DNA of 64,000 nt from Mesodorylaimus sp. YZB2_4 (lineage: Eukaryota > Nematoda > Enoplea > Dorylaimida > Dorylaimidae): positions 806,001 through 870,000 of the forward strand of contig JASANH010000104.1 in NCBI GenBank assembly GCA_030248295.1, read 5' to 3'. Position 1 is the stretch's first letter. Each line of letters opens with the position of its first letter. The notes under the pieces were generated by a model. It ran no database searches. It saw only the letters and a program-made list of their open reading frames with translations, and was not told the DNA's origin. Positions 1 through 10,554 of this stretch are shown here, one piece after another. A program made the position numbers and the translations under genes.

Positions 1-120
1 GCGTGAAGTCGCAAGCGGGATGCACTATTCGAGCCCCACGTCCAAAGGCCGTGAGCTCGAGCGAGGTGAAACTGAAAGAGATATCGATTGAAGGTGCTGG
101 GGCTAAGCGACAGTGCTTAC

Positions 121-1877
121 CTGATATGTGGGTGGCAGTGAGTCGAACTTGACTTGTTCCACGATCGACGCATAGTTATCTTCCAACTGACCAAGCGTAA
201 TTGGAGGATTCTTCAGAGACTGCAAAGACAGCGACTGAGCTACAATAGGTCTTCCATTGGTGCAGCGGCATATACAGTAGTAGTGCAACTGCTTTGCACC
301 ACGGCGGCCACGCTACGCTGCACCAGACCGTGTGTGCCGCAGCTGACTGACTAGGCTAGGCACAGTCAGCTATGTCTTTCTCTAACCGCAGGGAGACCCA
401 TCCCATACCGATGAACGCACATCGAACACTCACCTTGACGAACTCGACGGCCAACGAGCTTTGACCACTGCTCAGCTTTTGCACCTCGGCCGCCAACGAG
501 TCAGCGATATGGCCATAATGAAATTTGCGCCTTTTCTCCAAAATGATACTACGAAACCTTTCCGTCTGTTCCAAAGTCCAGAAATGGCGAGTGAGCATCA
601 AGCGAGGAAAGAAGACTCTGAAAACGATCAATTCAGGCCACCAAGTCACAGGCCTGGCCGAGAAGAGCATACTTACAATGCAATGGCCATTATGAATATG
701 GTCATGGGTAAAGCTATGACGAAAGCTATTATTGCCAGCTTTTCGATGTCAGCCGGTGTCTGAAATGCGGACAGCAAGATCTGCCCAGGCACAGTCACCA
801 ACACTAGACTCGACTTACCAGAATATACACCTCCAATTCCTGCCGCGTGAATTGCTCCAGTGGCTTGCCTTGCTTCATGCTAGTCGAAACACGATAATAC
901 ATCTTCAGATCAGCAAAGCAATGTTGGCCCCCTGCAAGGAACAGCACCTAACAGACTGAGCATTAAGCACTGATATCTAAACTGAGGTGCCGAGCACAGG
1001 ACTTGACACCCGTGCAACCATGCCTATGAAGAAAAACCAGATGAGATGTGAACGCGAGACTTGCCAGACCAAGGAAAGTCTCGCGACTACACCGACAGCT
1101 GAAACATCAACCGGCTGGAGTGGTTGATGTCTCCCAGCCGGGGGAGATCAATAATTCTCTCCCTATCGCCAACAACCGGGCAACCATCTGCCGCCGGGCT
1201 TTGGCGAGTGGGAGAGAGTGATCGATACTCTCCCCTGGCTGGGAGACGTCAACCTCTCGGGGTGATGTTTCAGCCGAAGGTATAGTCGCAAGACTTGCCA
1301 ACTGCAGTCAGAGTTTTTGTCCTACCGACTTCAGTCGGCCCCATTCTCTCCTACGCCTGCCAGGCAGTGGGGTCACACTCGTCACAAAAAGGCCCCATAC
1401 AGGCGTAGACCTGTTACCCCGGTATCAATGGCCAATCAGACCCTATTCTGCATCACCATAAGTGCATAGCCTTTTGTCTGAGGGCGGGTCCATAAATTAT
1501 CTTGCTTCCAGCCCAGGGTATCAAATAAGATTGACTGGCTAGTTTAACCCGCCTTCGCAAGTGGATTCAACTGTACACGCAAGCAAGACAGGTCCTCAGG
1601 GCGACCCCATTGGGATCATCGACCTTCGGAGGGCGTCCTGCACCAGACACCGGTTTCCTCAGCCCAGGACCTCCACGGGCGACCCATCATGCTCACCATC
1701 CACGACAGTCCGCTGCACTTTGTAGGCCGCAGGGTGTTTGGTCTGCAACCATCGTTCGAACCGATCCAACGGCGCCAAGTACCAGGGTCGTCGAGACGGC
1801 GGCTTGGTACATAGCCGACGCACCAGCACCAACATTCCGGGTGTCATGGCCGAACCTGAAACCATCCGCCACTGCAT
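121..1877 (-). CDS. LETMD1: LETM1 domain-containing protein 1-like (LETMD1), partial
   Basis: Five exons joined by hand: 1877-1697, 931-819, 759-677, 617-434 and 219-121. All have GT-AG junctions with compatible phases and give about 220 codons; the C-terminus lies beyond the left edge. The start at 1877 has an in-frame TAA two codons upstream and opens an Arg-rich N-terminus that fits a mitochondrial presequence. LDRFERWLQTKHPAAYKVQR corresponds to the conserved block before the membrane helix. A hydrophobic helix (IIAFVIALPMTIFIMAIAL) is followed by PRLMLTRHFWTLEQTERF, close to the PRQLLIRHFWT motif of vertebrate LETMD1. The last exon continues into the LETM1-like ribosome-binding region. 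The family is mitochondrial and linked to inner-membrane and respiratory function. The first intron holds an inverted-repeat element. Identification is by remembered family motifs. Confidence 0.8.
1075..1296. repeat. 222-bp imperfect inverted repeat, MITE-like
   Basis: The two halves are near reverse complements around a centre near 1185. GCTGAAACATCA at 1098-1109 pairs with TGATGTTTCAGC at 1263-1274. GTCTCCCAGCC and its complement recur further in, and AAGTCTCGCGACTA pairs with TAGTCGCAAGACTT at the outer ends. There is no coding potential. It lies in an intron of the LETMD1-like gene. Its size and structure fit a non-autonomous DNA element or foldback hairpin. Confidence 0.7.
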
Positions 1878-2654
1878 CCATTACCCACCAACTCGCCAAA
1901 GTAATCTCAGAGCCAGCCACAGATCAGTTGATAATGCCCCACCCTTGAAATCACTATTTTATTGGAACTCGTCAAAAACCGTTACACAAAGCGTATACCC
2001 GAATCACACAGTGAACGGGCATCGATTACAGTTTCCGTATAAGCAAACAAACCAAAGCGAATGACTCACAACCTCACTCAACATCCAAACAAGCAAATAG
2101 AACAGGAAAACGTTACACCTTGCATTTACATACCCCTGGTCCGAGTGGTATGATATGATCAGTGGTGTTATCGCGCACACTCGTATCATACGGAATACAT
2201 CGTGTCCCCAAATTCTATTCATGAGCACACTCTAACCCATCACTAAACACGCAATGGCACTCACTACCTCAATGACACTACACCCATTTACATTTCTGAT
2301 TGAAAAATAAAATTGTCCAGAGTATCGCTTATCAAAAAAGAAGAATCGATACAAAAATAGCCAATCACAAAGATTAAAAATAGTGCAAAATTGCATTGGA
2401 CAAATTCGTCACGGGTCTACGGTCAAGAGCCGGCGCGCGGAGGACTATCCGACAAATGCAAACCACCTACATCAGCACCGCTGATCATAAACCGGCTATT
2501 GCAAGCTCACCAAGAAAGTGCAAACTCAAGAGCCATTCGTTGACTAAGCTGAGAGCAAAACAATATGAACGAGATTTGCAGGAAATCAGGCAGGCGGAGT
2601 ACTTGCAACTAAATAAAGCCAGACTCACCACCAACCAAGCCCATCGTCCAATAT
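1878..2654. other. Intergenic region between LETMD1-like and tamalin-like genes
   Basis: Both flanking genes run on the minus strand, so this stretch holds the 3' flank of the tamalin-like gene and the 5' flank of the LETMD1-like gene. A plus-strand ORF at 2396-2668 lacks recognisable domains and overlaps the end of the tamalin-like CDS. I do not call it a gene. Confidence 0.5.
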
Positions 2655-4891
2655 TCAGAAATGTGTAACAGCATCCGAGGACTTTCTACGCGCAATGGTG
2701 CAATCATCGGATGCATCGTCAATATGCAGAATATGAATCAGTGCCAGATCGTCTCCCGTCGTCTGTTCGGACACTGCTGCATGTCCCTCGCTCTCTTCTT
2801 CGCTTACTGTACTCGCTACGGATCGTCGCAACGAGGACCGGCACGATGACGATGATGGAGCCGAACTTCCAGCTTCGCTGCCGAGCACGAAATCGGCCTT
2901 CTTCGTGTCGCAGGTCGATAATGTATCATCGCCGTTGTTCGGGTAGGATCGATGCAGTGATTCTTGCTGGCACGGCTCGACGACGATAGCTGGTGGCATA
3001 TCGGCCTCGATGACGTCGTCCACATCCATGAAATGAATAACGCCATTTATGTCGTCGTGTTCGTTGAAAAGGGTATTGTCCCGTTTCGAATCATTCGCCC
3101 GAGGCGTCGTGTCATCTTCTTCATTAACATAGTAGACATTCGTCGAACGAGGCGGCGGTGCCGAAGGCCTTCTCGGGCAAGTTGTCGAGCCGGAATCGTC
3201 CGTGTTGGGCAATGAAAAGGAAACAGAGCGCGGCGTACTACACGGAGTTCGAAGTAACGCCAAGATTTCTACATCCGTAAACGGAGGTAGGCCTAAAAAT
3301 ATTAATCAGAGATTAAAAACCAGATCTACAGCCCTCTGACGTAGTGTGCACCAAGACATAATTTTCGACGCGTGCCAAAAAAACTTGGACACTAATATTG
3401 TCCTAGGCTTGACAATGGCAATAAAAGTGTACTTACCAGAAAGAATTCTCTGTTCTTGACAACACAGCATTCTCATTTCAAATTCTTTATCCGCAAGAAG
3501 TTTCTGGAAAATCAAAAATATCTCGTAATAAGTGAAAATAACTCTAACTATTTAAACCATCCAAGGTCACGAAAATAATTTCTCCAGGTGGCCCACCCAA
3601 AAATAGGGGCGTTGGCAGTTACTAGCCCCGAATAAACATAGCACCTAAGCCAAGAGCGGTTGAAAATCCACTCCAAAGTTGAATTCAACAATTCTCTGCC
3701 ACGCCCACTCCAGAAACAATAAACATGAAAAACGCTCCCCATCTCCCGTTTGGCCTTTTTATCCACGCAACCTTGACTCACCCTCGTCAACAAGAGTCCA
3801 GTAAACAAGGACGCTCGTCACCACTCACCTTGAGCTTGATAGCTCTGGCGCACAGTTCGATTCGATTGACGCAGTTCTCGAACAAAACGACCATGCGAAG
3901 ACTGCAACATTGACCGATATAAGTGACTAATTGTTGGTGCGTCTCACTTTGCACATTTCGCCCGTTGATGGCCAAGATAATATCGCCTAGATACAGAAAA
4001 CAGAAGCCAGCTCAAAAACACGTTCAAATAAGGCTATATGAAAAAAAAACAACAAAACGTTACCTGCGCGCAGTCCAGCGACGAAGGCGGGACTATCCAA
4101 ATCAACATAGTCGACGTAGGTTATTTGCTCAGTTTTCTTCGTTTTGGCGTGTCGAAGTGTGTAGGACTAAAAATGGGCAAAAAACCCTCAACGATGAATC
4201 ATAAAATTGACAAATTGAGAAATACAGGCCACGACCTACTTGAATCGTAAATCCAAATTTTCCAATACCCGAAAATTTTTCGATATAAACTGTGCGACGG
4301 TTTCTGTTATCTGCACTGTGCGTTGACACCACGTGATCGCTTTCTACAGCTTTTAGGACCTTCTAAACAAAACGAAAACAAACAAAATCGTAAAATCGTA
4401 ATTAAACCTACAGCGATAAAAATGTTTGTGCGCCAAAAAAAGGAGAAAGGTAGAAGGAAAATACCGGCAAAACTTACCTTAACATTTTCATCATCGGCCG
4501 AAAAAGCTTGATTGACTTGGTTTTCTTTACGACTAAGATTTGGGAATGAATTGTACAATTTCGATCGAGCCAAACTAATATTCAAATTTCGTGACGATAC
4601 CCGCGCCACGTGTTTGAGATTTTTACTAAAGCTGGCCATTCGTGCTGGCGACTGACTTTTGCCTTGTTGTAACCGGCGATTAATCAAAAATCCCGATAAG
4701 GAATTGGTAAATATACTGCTGGTCGTGGACGTGATGGTAGCCGTCGAATCGTTCTCATCCGCAATATTAGGTTCCGTAATGACGGACTTCCTCGGACCCT
4801 TGCCGCCCCCATCCCCCTTACTACTTTTTCCCGACCCTTCGTCCAACATTACTGGTCCGGAATCAACGACCGTGGCATCGGCGACGGCCAT
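2655..4891 (-). CDS. Tamalin/GRASP-CYTIP-like PDZ scaffold protein
   Basis: Six exons: 4891-4478, 4362-4240, 4166-4064, 3986-3829, 3503-3437 and 3292-2655. All have clean splice sites and give 500 aa. The start is the first ATG after an in-frame TAA in the apparent 5' UTR exon near 5000. The first 140 residues are low complexity and Ser-rich. A PDZ domain follows: RRTVYIEKFSGIGKFGFTIQ, then DLDSPAFVAGLRAGDIILAI, then the helix ETHQQLVTYI. Next comes a short coiled-coil exon (KLLADKEFEMRMLCCQEQRI) matching the leucine-zipper block that follows PDZ in tamalin. The C-terminal 200 residues are acidic and disordered. In vertebrates this family ties cytohesin Arf-GEFs to group I metabotropic glutamate receptors and other membrane cargo. 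The gene is head to head with UBL7. Confidence 0.82.
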
Positions 4892-5773
4892 AAATCCAAA
4901 TTCGGATCCGCCTGAAATATTTGAAAAGTGAAAAACTAGGATTCAAAAATCGCGTAGATACTTCAGGAAAGTCGAAAAAGAAAAGGGACAATTATCATAC
5001 CTTCAATAAAAGGAATTGGCACTTTTTAATGCTCGATGCGAGAAATTGACGTCGCTCGCATTTAGTTCCTCGCAAAGACGGTACCGCGCATTTCAACCTT
5101 CGACCTCGACAATGTTCGATGGCATACGCCCCGCACGTGACGATATCCTCGGTTCTAAATAATGCAATTTTATGAAAACTAGTCGCAAAACTTTGCGCCT
5201 TCCCCTCGTTTTCGTGCCCGCCACTCTCGTTTCCAGCCACCCGCCTGCACTCACCCAGACGCACGGCAAGACTGGTGGCGAGGACGCACAGTACAGTAGT
5301 AGTTGGTGGCTGGCGCGGTCAACCCAACGAAAAGGTTGGTTTATGTTTCGGATCCTGTGAACGAAAAGAGGTGCACTCCAATTCGAAAATCTAATCCGCA
5401 AATAGGTTGCGCTTCCGATTCAGGCAAAATCGTAAAAGCCGCTTTGCCAACCATAAATGGTCAATGGTTTGAACATATTGGCCGTGCTCCACAGACAAGG
5501 ACGCGGCAGGTGCGCAAAATCGATCGGCAGCTGATCAACGAAACCACCCGCCTTTTTGACTTTGCACAGAAAAACTGATTCGAAACATTACAGTATACCT
5601 CGTCACGACGGTGTGTACCTGAGCATCAAGTGCTAATGTGCGCTAAGTTCCACAAAATCATCATTGGAATTCTTGAATTCTTGGCAACTTTTTTCAAAAT
5701 CACGCAAGCACGTGTACCTATCGACTTGTATGCTCGACTTTTGGGCGAATAAACAACACTTTGGTCAAGCAAG
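4892..5773. promoter_or_regulatory. Divergent upstream region, tamalin-like / UBL7
   Basis: This 882-bp interval separates two head-to-head start codons. On the minus strand a splice acceptor at 4912-4910 sits just upstream of the tamalin-like ATG, and a GTATGA donor lies near 5000. A 5' UTR exon therefore probably starts somewhere between 5000 and 5400. Open frames here have no family resemblance. No TATA box was seen. Confidence 0.5.
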
Positions 5774-8700
5774 ATGGTTCAAGTGCGACGTTGGATCGGA
5801 CGTAACGGACCTCAAACTGATGAAATAGACGGAAAAATCACAGTGGGCGAATTGAAATCACGGACTGCTTCGGCTACGGCTTGTGCGGCGGATAAATTGG
5901 GTGAGAACGAATTAGGAGGCCGAAAAAGGGGGTTAGCTGGTTAGAGCTCAGTAACGAAATCCTTCATTAGAGGAGGACCGGGGGGTTAAAACGACGTCGA
6001 TTTTATTATCTCTTAAAAATGTCTGGTACCTACCTTACTTTTCGTAGTCGTGGAAAAAAAGGAATCTGCGATTTAGGTTTTCGATCTATTGTCTTGACCG
6101 TTTCGGGTCGCATGTTTTTCATTCATACATGTTGGCCACTGTAAATCCTCATTCCTCATTTACCGGCTTAGCACTAAGCGCACTTTAAAAACTGGTCTGA
6201 CCCATCGGTCACAAATGAATAGGAGCTTACGATTACGAAGCCAGTTTTAAGTGTTAAATTACGTGCAGGTATAAGTCGCTCAGGGTAAGGCGTCAGCTTA
6301 TCAAATGTTTGGTCTGGAAATTGAATACCAGACACCTGGTTCTTCTCAATGAGTTGAAAAACTGGCGACTACTCGTAAGTCGTGCGCACTAGGACTGTCA
6401 TCTTAAAACAGTTTGATAGCTTGAAAAGTATTCGCAAGTCATTAGTTCGAAGTACAGCATTCTCTCAAGAAATTTTTGGGATGCTTGTAATTTAGGGAGT
6501 GTTAGAAGTGATTTCGTGGGGTGGAAATCACAACGAAAGGTTCAGAAATAGCTTATTCCCCACACCTTTTTAAAACTAACTTCGACTCTTACAATCAAAT
6601 TCTTACACCTAATAAATAATTGATAGAGGCAGCTAGAACTAAGAATTGAGAGCTTCTTTCCAGTTTTCAAGACTAATAATTCTGTCATTTTTGTCTACAC
6701 TGACTTGTAATTTCTGGTTTGTAATTTGTCTGTTGTCGACAGTCGACACATCTGATGATGATGCCTGCCTGTATGCGTAGGCCCAATATTGTAGACTCTT
6801 CTTTCTAGATGTGATATATTGTGGCCAAAGACTGAACGACGATGTTGTCTTCGAGAACTGCATTGGTTTGAGCGATAAGTCAATAATCTACGTGGTCAAT
6901 AAACCTCAGCAGAATTCTGCTATATCTGGTACAGTAAGCATTAACAACTGCAAACTATGCTCCCAATTAAGTTCGGTTTTTAGCAGTCCCGCCACCCGAC
7001 GAAGCCGAGGCTTTGTTGACCAGTTTGCAAGCCACGCTTATGGATCAGCATCATCGTGGAATCGTAAGATAGTGGCTGTAATTTCTGAGCAATAGATTTA
7101 TGCTTCTCTTTTGCAGCTTTCTCGCATAATTTCGAGTGGTGACACTGTACAAAACCTTATCGACTGTGTCCCTGGATTACGTCAAGACACGGTGGCTCAA
7201 GGTAAGTGCAGTAAGAACATATCATAATTCATCCATAGCCAAGCACTACACAGCGCACTCGAGGGCTAAGGAATACATATTTGACAATCATTTTTGACCC
7301 AGGCGGGAGTCGAACCGCGCACTTGGATCAAAGTGAACCCTCCCCTCCAAGTGCGCACCAAGCGTGAGAGAGAGACGCCTTACCCGCTAGGCCCCGCCGG
7401 GCCAAGCGGTAAAGGTGTCTATCTCTCACGCGAAGCGAGAATAGGTGGTTTATCTTTTAGTTATGATATGTGTTTTTGGGTTTTATCTGCCAGTAGAGAA
7501 TTATCAAGAGCACTCGTAAAATGATGAAACTGTCCTTTTTTGTAGGCGTTCTAAAAGATCCGTATTTGTTAGCTCATTGGGTGACGGACGAACGCGTTTT
7601 GGAGTAAGCTGTTCTTTCCTTTTGTTGGAACTCTGGAACTCGAATCACTCGACGCGACCTTTTCTTACGCAGGCATTTTGCCAAGCATCCTTGTTTGTAT
7701 GATGCGTGCCAATACATTATGAATTGCCTGCACGCCGAAGTTGTTCGTCAAAGTGGAACTGGCCTGGATGCACCTCTGTTGCCCCCACCACCTCCGCCAG
7801 GTAAGTGTTTAGTGAGCAGTTGTGACAAGGCAACTCTGTGAGCGGTGGCCTCTTAGGTAGCAATCTAATGTATATAGAAATGTAGGGGAAATCAGAGCAC
7901 TCATTCGGCAAATTTTCAAGTTCGGTCGGCTGCATGGTCAGAAATGGTCAAAGTTATGGGTGGGTTTTGTATTTTGCAAAAACGGTTATTGAATAAATGT
8001 AACTTTGACCACTCGGCCGATGGCAGGTAAGACTTCCGCAAATGCGTTTTCTGACTGTCCTTACGCGAATGTGCATTAGATTGCGAGGTCAGGGGCCTCG
8101 CTGCAAGGAGTTGCCTTGTCAGAACTGCTCATCAGATTGCGTCTCAGGACTGTGTCTGCGAAATGGCCTCGTTGAAACCTTGACTATCCTTGTTGCACTT
8201 GAATGGCAAGTCAGAGGACACCCAATGGAATGGAGTGCCTTGTGAGACGTGGTCACCATGTCTACCCATCGGCTTTGTTATAGGCGTCAATGTTGGCGAT
8301 CCATTCGAAAGCGACGAAGAGGACCAGGATCAGGATGTGGGTGGCAGAGCTGGTACCCTTCCGCCTGGAGCTGGGTTACAGATCACCCCACAACAATTGG
8401 CTGCTGCTTTGGCCATGGCCAGTAAGTGAATAATCATTTTCACAGTTCGCTTCGACATGGAATGCCCGATCTTTTTCAGCTGGTGCTACGGCTCCACCGC
8501 GCCTTTCAGCAGCCGCGGGTCGTCAGCCAACTGGAAGTTCTGGTGGCACTCCATCGGCATCTGCAGCGTCTCCCTTAATCACACCCGATATGCTCCAGAT
8601 GGCGATGCGTCAAGCATTAGCTTCGGGTTCAACGTCGAACGCCCCGCCACAACAGCCGGTGAGTGGTGTGCAAGGGGCGGGCATCATCTGAGGTTGGGCA

Positions 8701-8927
8701 CTGACCATTGTCCAAGAATAGCATTGCAAGACGCGGGGTCATTGTCTTCTGTTTTGATTTTTCAGACTCAGATGCACAGTCAATTAGAACAGCTGCGTGA
8801 TATGGGATTTTTGAACGCAGAAGAAAACGCTCGCGCCTTGCGCATGAGCAACGGGGATGTCATGGCGGCTGTGGAGTTTATCATTTCAGAGCGTGAAAGG
8901 CAGGAACAAGGTTTTGGATTAGACTAG
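5774..8927 (+). CDS. UBL7: Ubiquitin-like protein 7 (UBL7)
   Basis: Nine exons: 5774-5900, 6809-6928, 6984-7063, 7117-7201, 7546-7603, 7673-7800, 8284-8421, 8480-8658 and 8766-8927. They give 358 aa with consistent phase. The N-terminal ubiquitin-like domain ends in VIYCGQRLNDDVVFENCIGL, matching UBL7 LIYCGRKLKDD. A middle block, SGDTVQNLIDCVPGLRQDTV then GVLKDPYLLAHW, parallels UBL7 LDQIIVATPGLSSDPIALGVLQDKDLF. LQITPQQLAAALAMA matches ITQSELATALALA. The C-terminus is a UBA domain, LEQLRDMGFLNAEENARALR. A UBL-UBA layout implies a shuttle between ubiquitinated cargo and the proteasome or other effectors. The fourth intron contains a tRNA-like SINE fragment. The start is the first ATG of the UBL exon, giving a rather short N-terminus. 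Confidence 0.88.
7296..7403 (-). repeat. tRNA-like SINE fragment or tRNA pseudogene
   Basis: On the minus strand this has an A-box-like TAGCGGGTAAGGCG and a perfect B-box GGTTCGACTCC about 75 bases apart. The flanks GGCCCGGCGGGG and CCCGCCTGGGTC resemble tRNA ends but do not form a convincing acceptor stem. It lies within a UBL7 intron. A SINE head or decayed tRNA is more likely than a working tRNA. Confidence 0.45.
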
Positions 8928-10554
8928 TTGCTTGCACCTGATTGGCCATTTCTGAATTATGTAAAGGAAAAGTTTGATTTTCATTCAATCTAGTGTATTT
9001 GCTCGTAATCTAAGTCTCTGGTGTAATGGCAGTAAATTGAGATCTCCAAAGGGAGCTGGGTGGGTATTGCCCGAAAGGGTCCGTTGGTGCAGGGAGTGGC
9101 GTGTTTGCGGACACCGAATGTCTTTTGTGGCACGACTCGCGCCTTCATTGTCCTACCTTTTTCTCATGCATTATGTTCTTGGCCAGCGCTTTTCGGTTCA
9201 TTTGACTGGCCTGGCTATAGAAAACCTTAGAGTAAAGAGGGGGGGGGGGGGAAGATCGGTCGGCGCCCGAATGTGGGCGACGATGGTCGGTGGAAAGGAA
9301 GGAAGGAAAGAGAAAAGAGCGAGTGGACGGTATTTTCGCCTGCCAGACCGGGTTTGCCAGCGGGGCGTCGGTGCATTCATTAGAAGGGTGAGGCTAGGAT
9401 GCATTCATTTTGTTAGACCAGTCGGAACGGTCAGGTCGAAGGAATTGTTGGATGTTTTCAGGGTCGATTCTTCCCAACTGCCTACACCTCGTATGCTCAG
9501 TTGATGAAGAGTGTGGAAACGGTGATTGATCGAATTTAGAAGGTAAGTTTGGCATCGGCCATTTTTCATTTTCGGCTTCTTTTTGGTCTTTTTTGAAGGT
9601 TTTGATTTAGTAGGAGTTAAACGTACGCGTTTGGGGGCTAGTCCAACTTTTGCTTTCCATATGGAAGAGTCCGCGTGGAAATTTTTGAGAATGTAATTTG
9701 GAGTAGGTATTCCTAAGTAAGGGCATTTGGCCTGAGTTGCCGTTTTATCTTTCAATTCAAGCACGTTTACAGCGTGTATTGGATTGTAAAAATGGGAGAG
9801 GAAATGGGTCCGCGTAGAATTTGGTTATGACTCGAGTCCATAATAATAAAATAGCTTTTACGATTTTTTTATAACGTTGTTGTCAAGGAATTTGCAACAT
9901 TTAGTTGGCTGGGAGTCGTTATATTATCGGTCGTAAATGAATGCAGCTCTGGTGGCTTTTATGGTTCGGCCGCAAGTTGTGCGAGGGGACCAGTTTTGGG
10001 GGAACTAGGAATTATTTCTTCCATAACAGCCCCTTAATGGGCCAATATCAAAAACAAGCCGCCGGCAGTAAATTTCCGCGCTGGCTGTCGGGCGAGGATA
10101 CCTGTTTGGATGGAGGGGGCGGCAAGCTGGGATCAAAGTGCTCGCCGCCATCGTTATCCCCCCTCCAGGACTATTATTTACAGTGTAACGCTCCCCTTTT
10201 ACGAACGCGCGCCGCGTCCGTTTCGATCAAGAAATCGCTTTGTCGAAAAACATTTGCCGCCCGACGTCTTTCCTTCCAAAATCGCAACTGCTGACTCGTC
10301 ACCATTTCGCATTCGAGTCGGCCTTGCAGAGCTGACGTGGGGTTTAGTGCGGCCCGGCGGGACTCCGCCAGACGTGTTCGCGTATCGTGTGTGTACTCGA
10401 CTGGTGAACAAATCCCCACCTGGGCCCCATATCACACTACTCGTCCCGTTTCAGATTGCCTGTCTAATCCAGTTCAATCACAGATCGATTATCGATCAGG
10501 AATCACCAACACAAATTTGGCGATAAGTTTGATGATTAGAAATTAATATCGTTG
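8928..10554. other. Intergenic region, UBL7 to naked cuticle
   Basis: This holds the UBL7 3' flank and the 5' flank of the naked cuticle gene. A run of 13 G lies at 9239-9251, followed by purine-rich sequence. AATAAA occurs near 9845. A minus-strand ORF at 9405-9764 with a Lys-rich stretch has no family match. No gene is called. Confidence 0.5.

Noticed and set aside
2396..2668. 90-codon plus-strand ORF
   Set aside because: No domain, overlaps the 3' end of the tamalin-like gene, and lies in an AT-rich flank.
9405..9764. 119-codon minus-strand ORF with a Lys-rich patch
   Set aside because: No family resemblance, no splice context, and the low-complexity lysines come from a T-rich tract.
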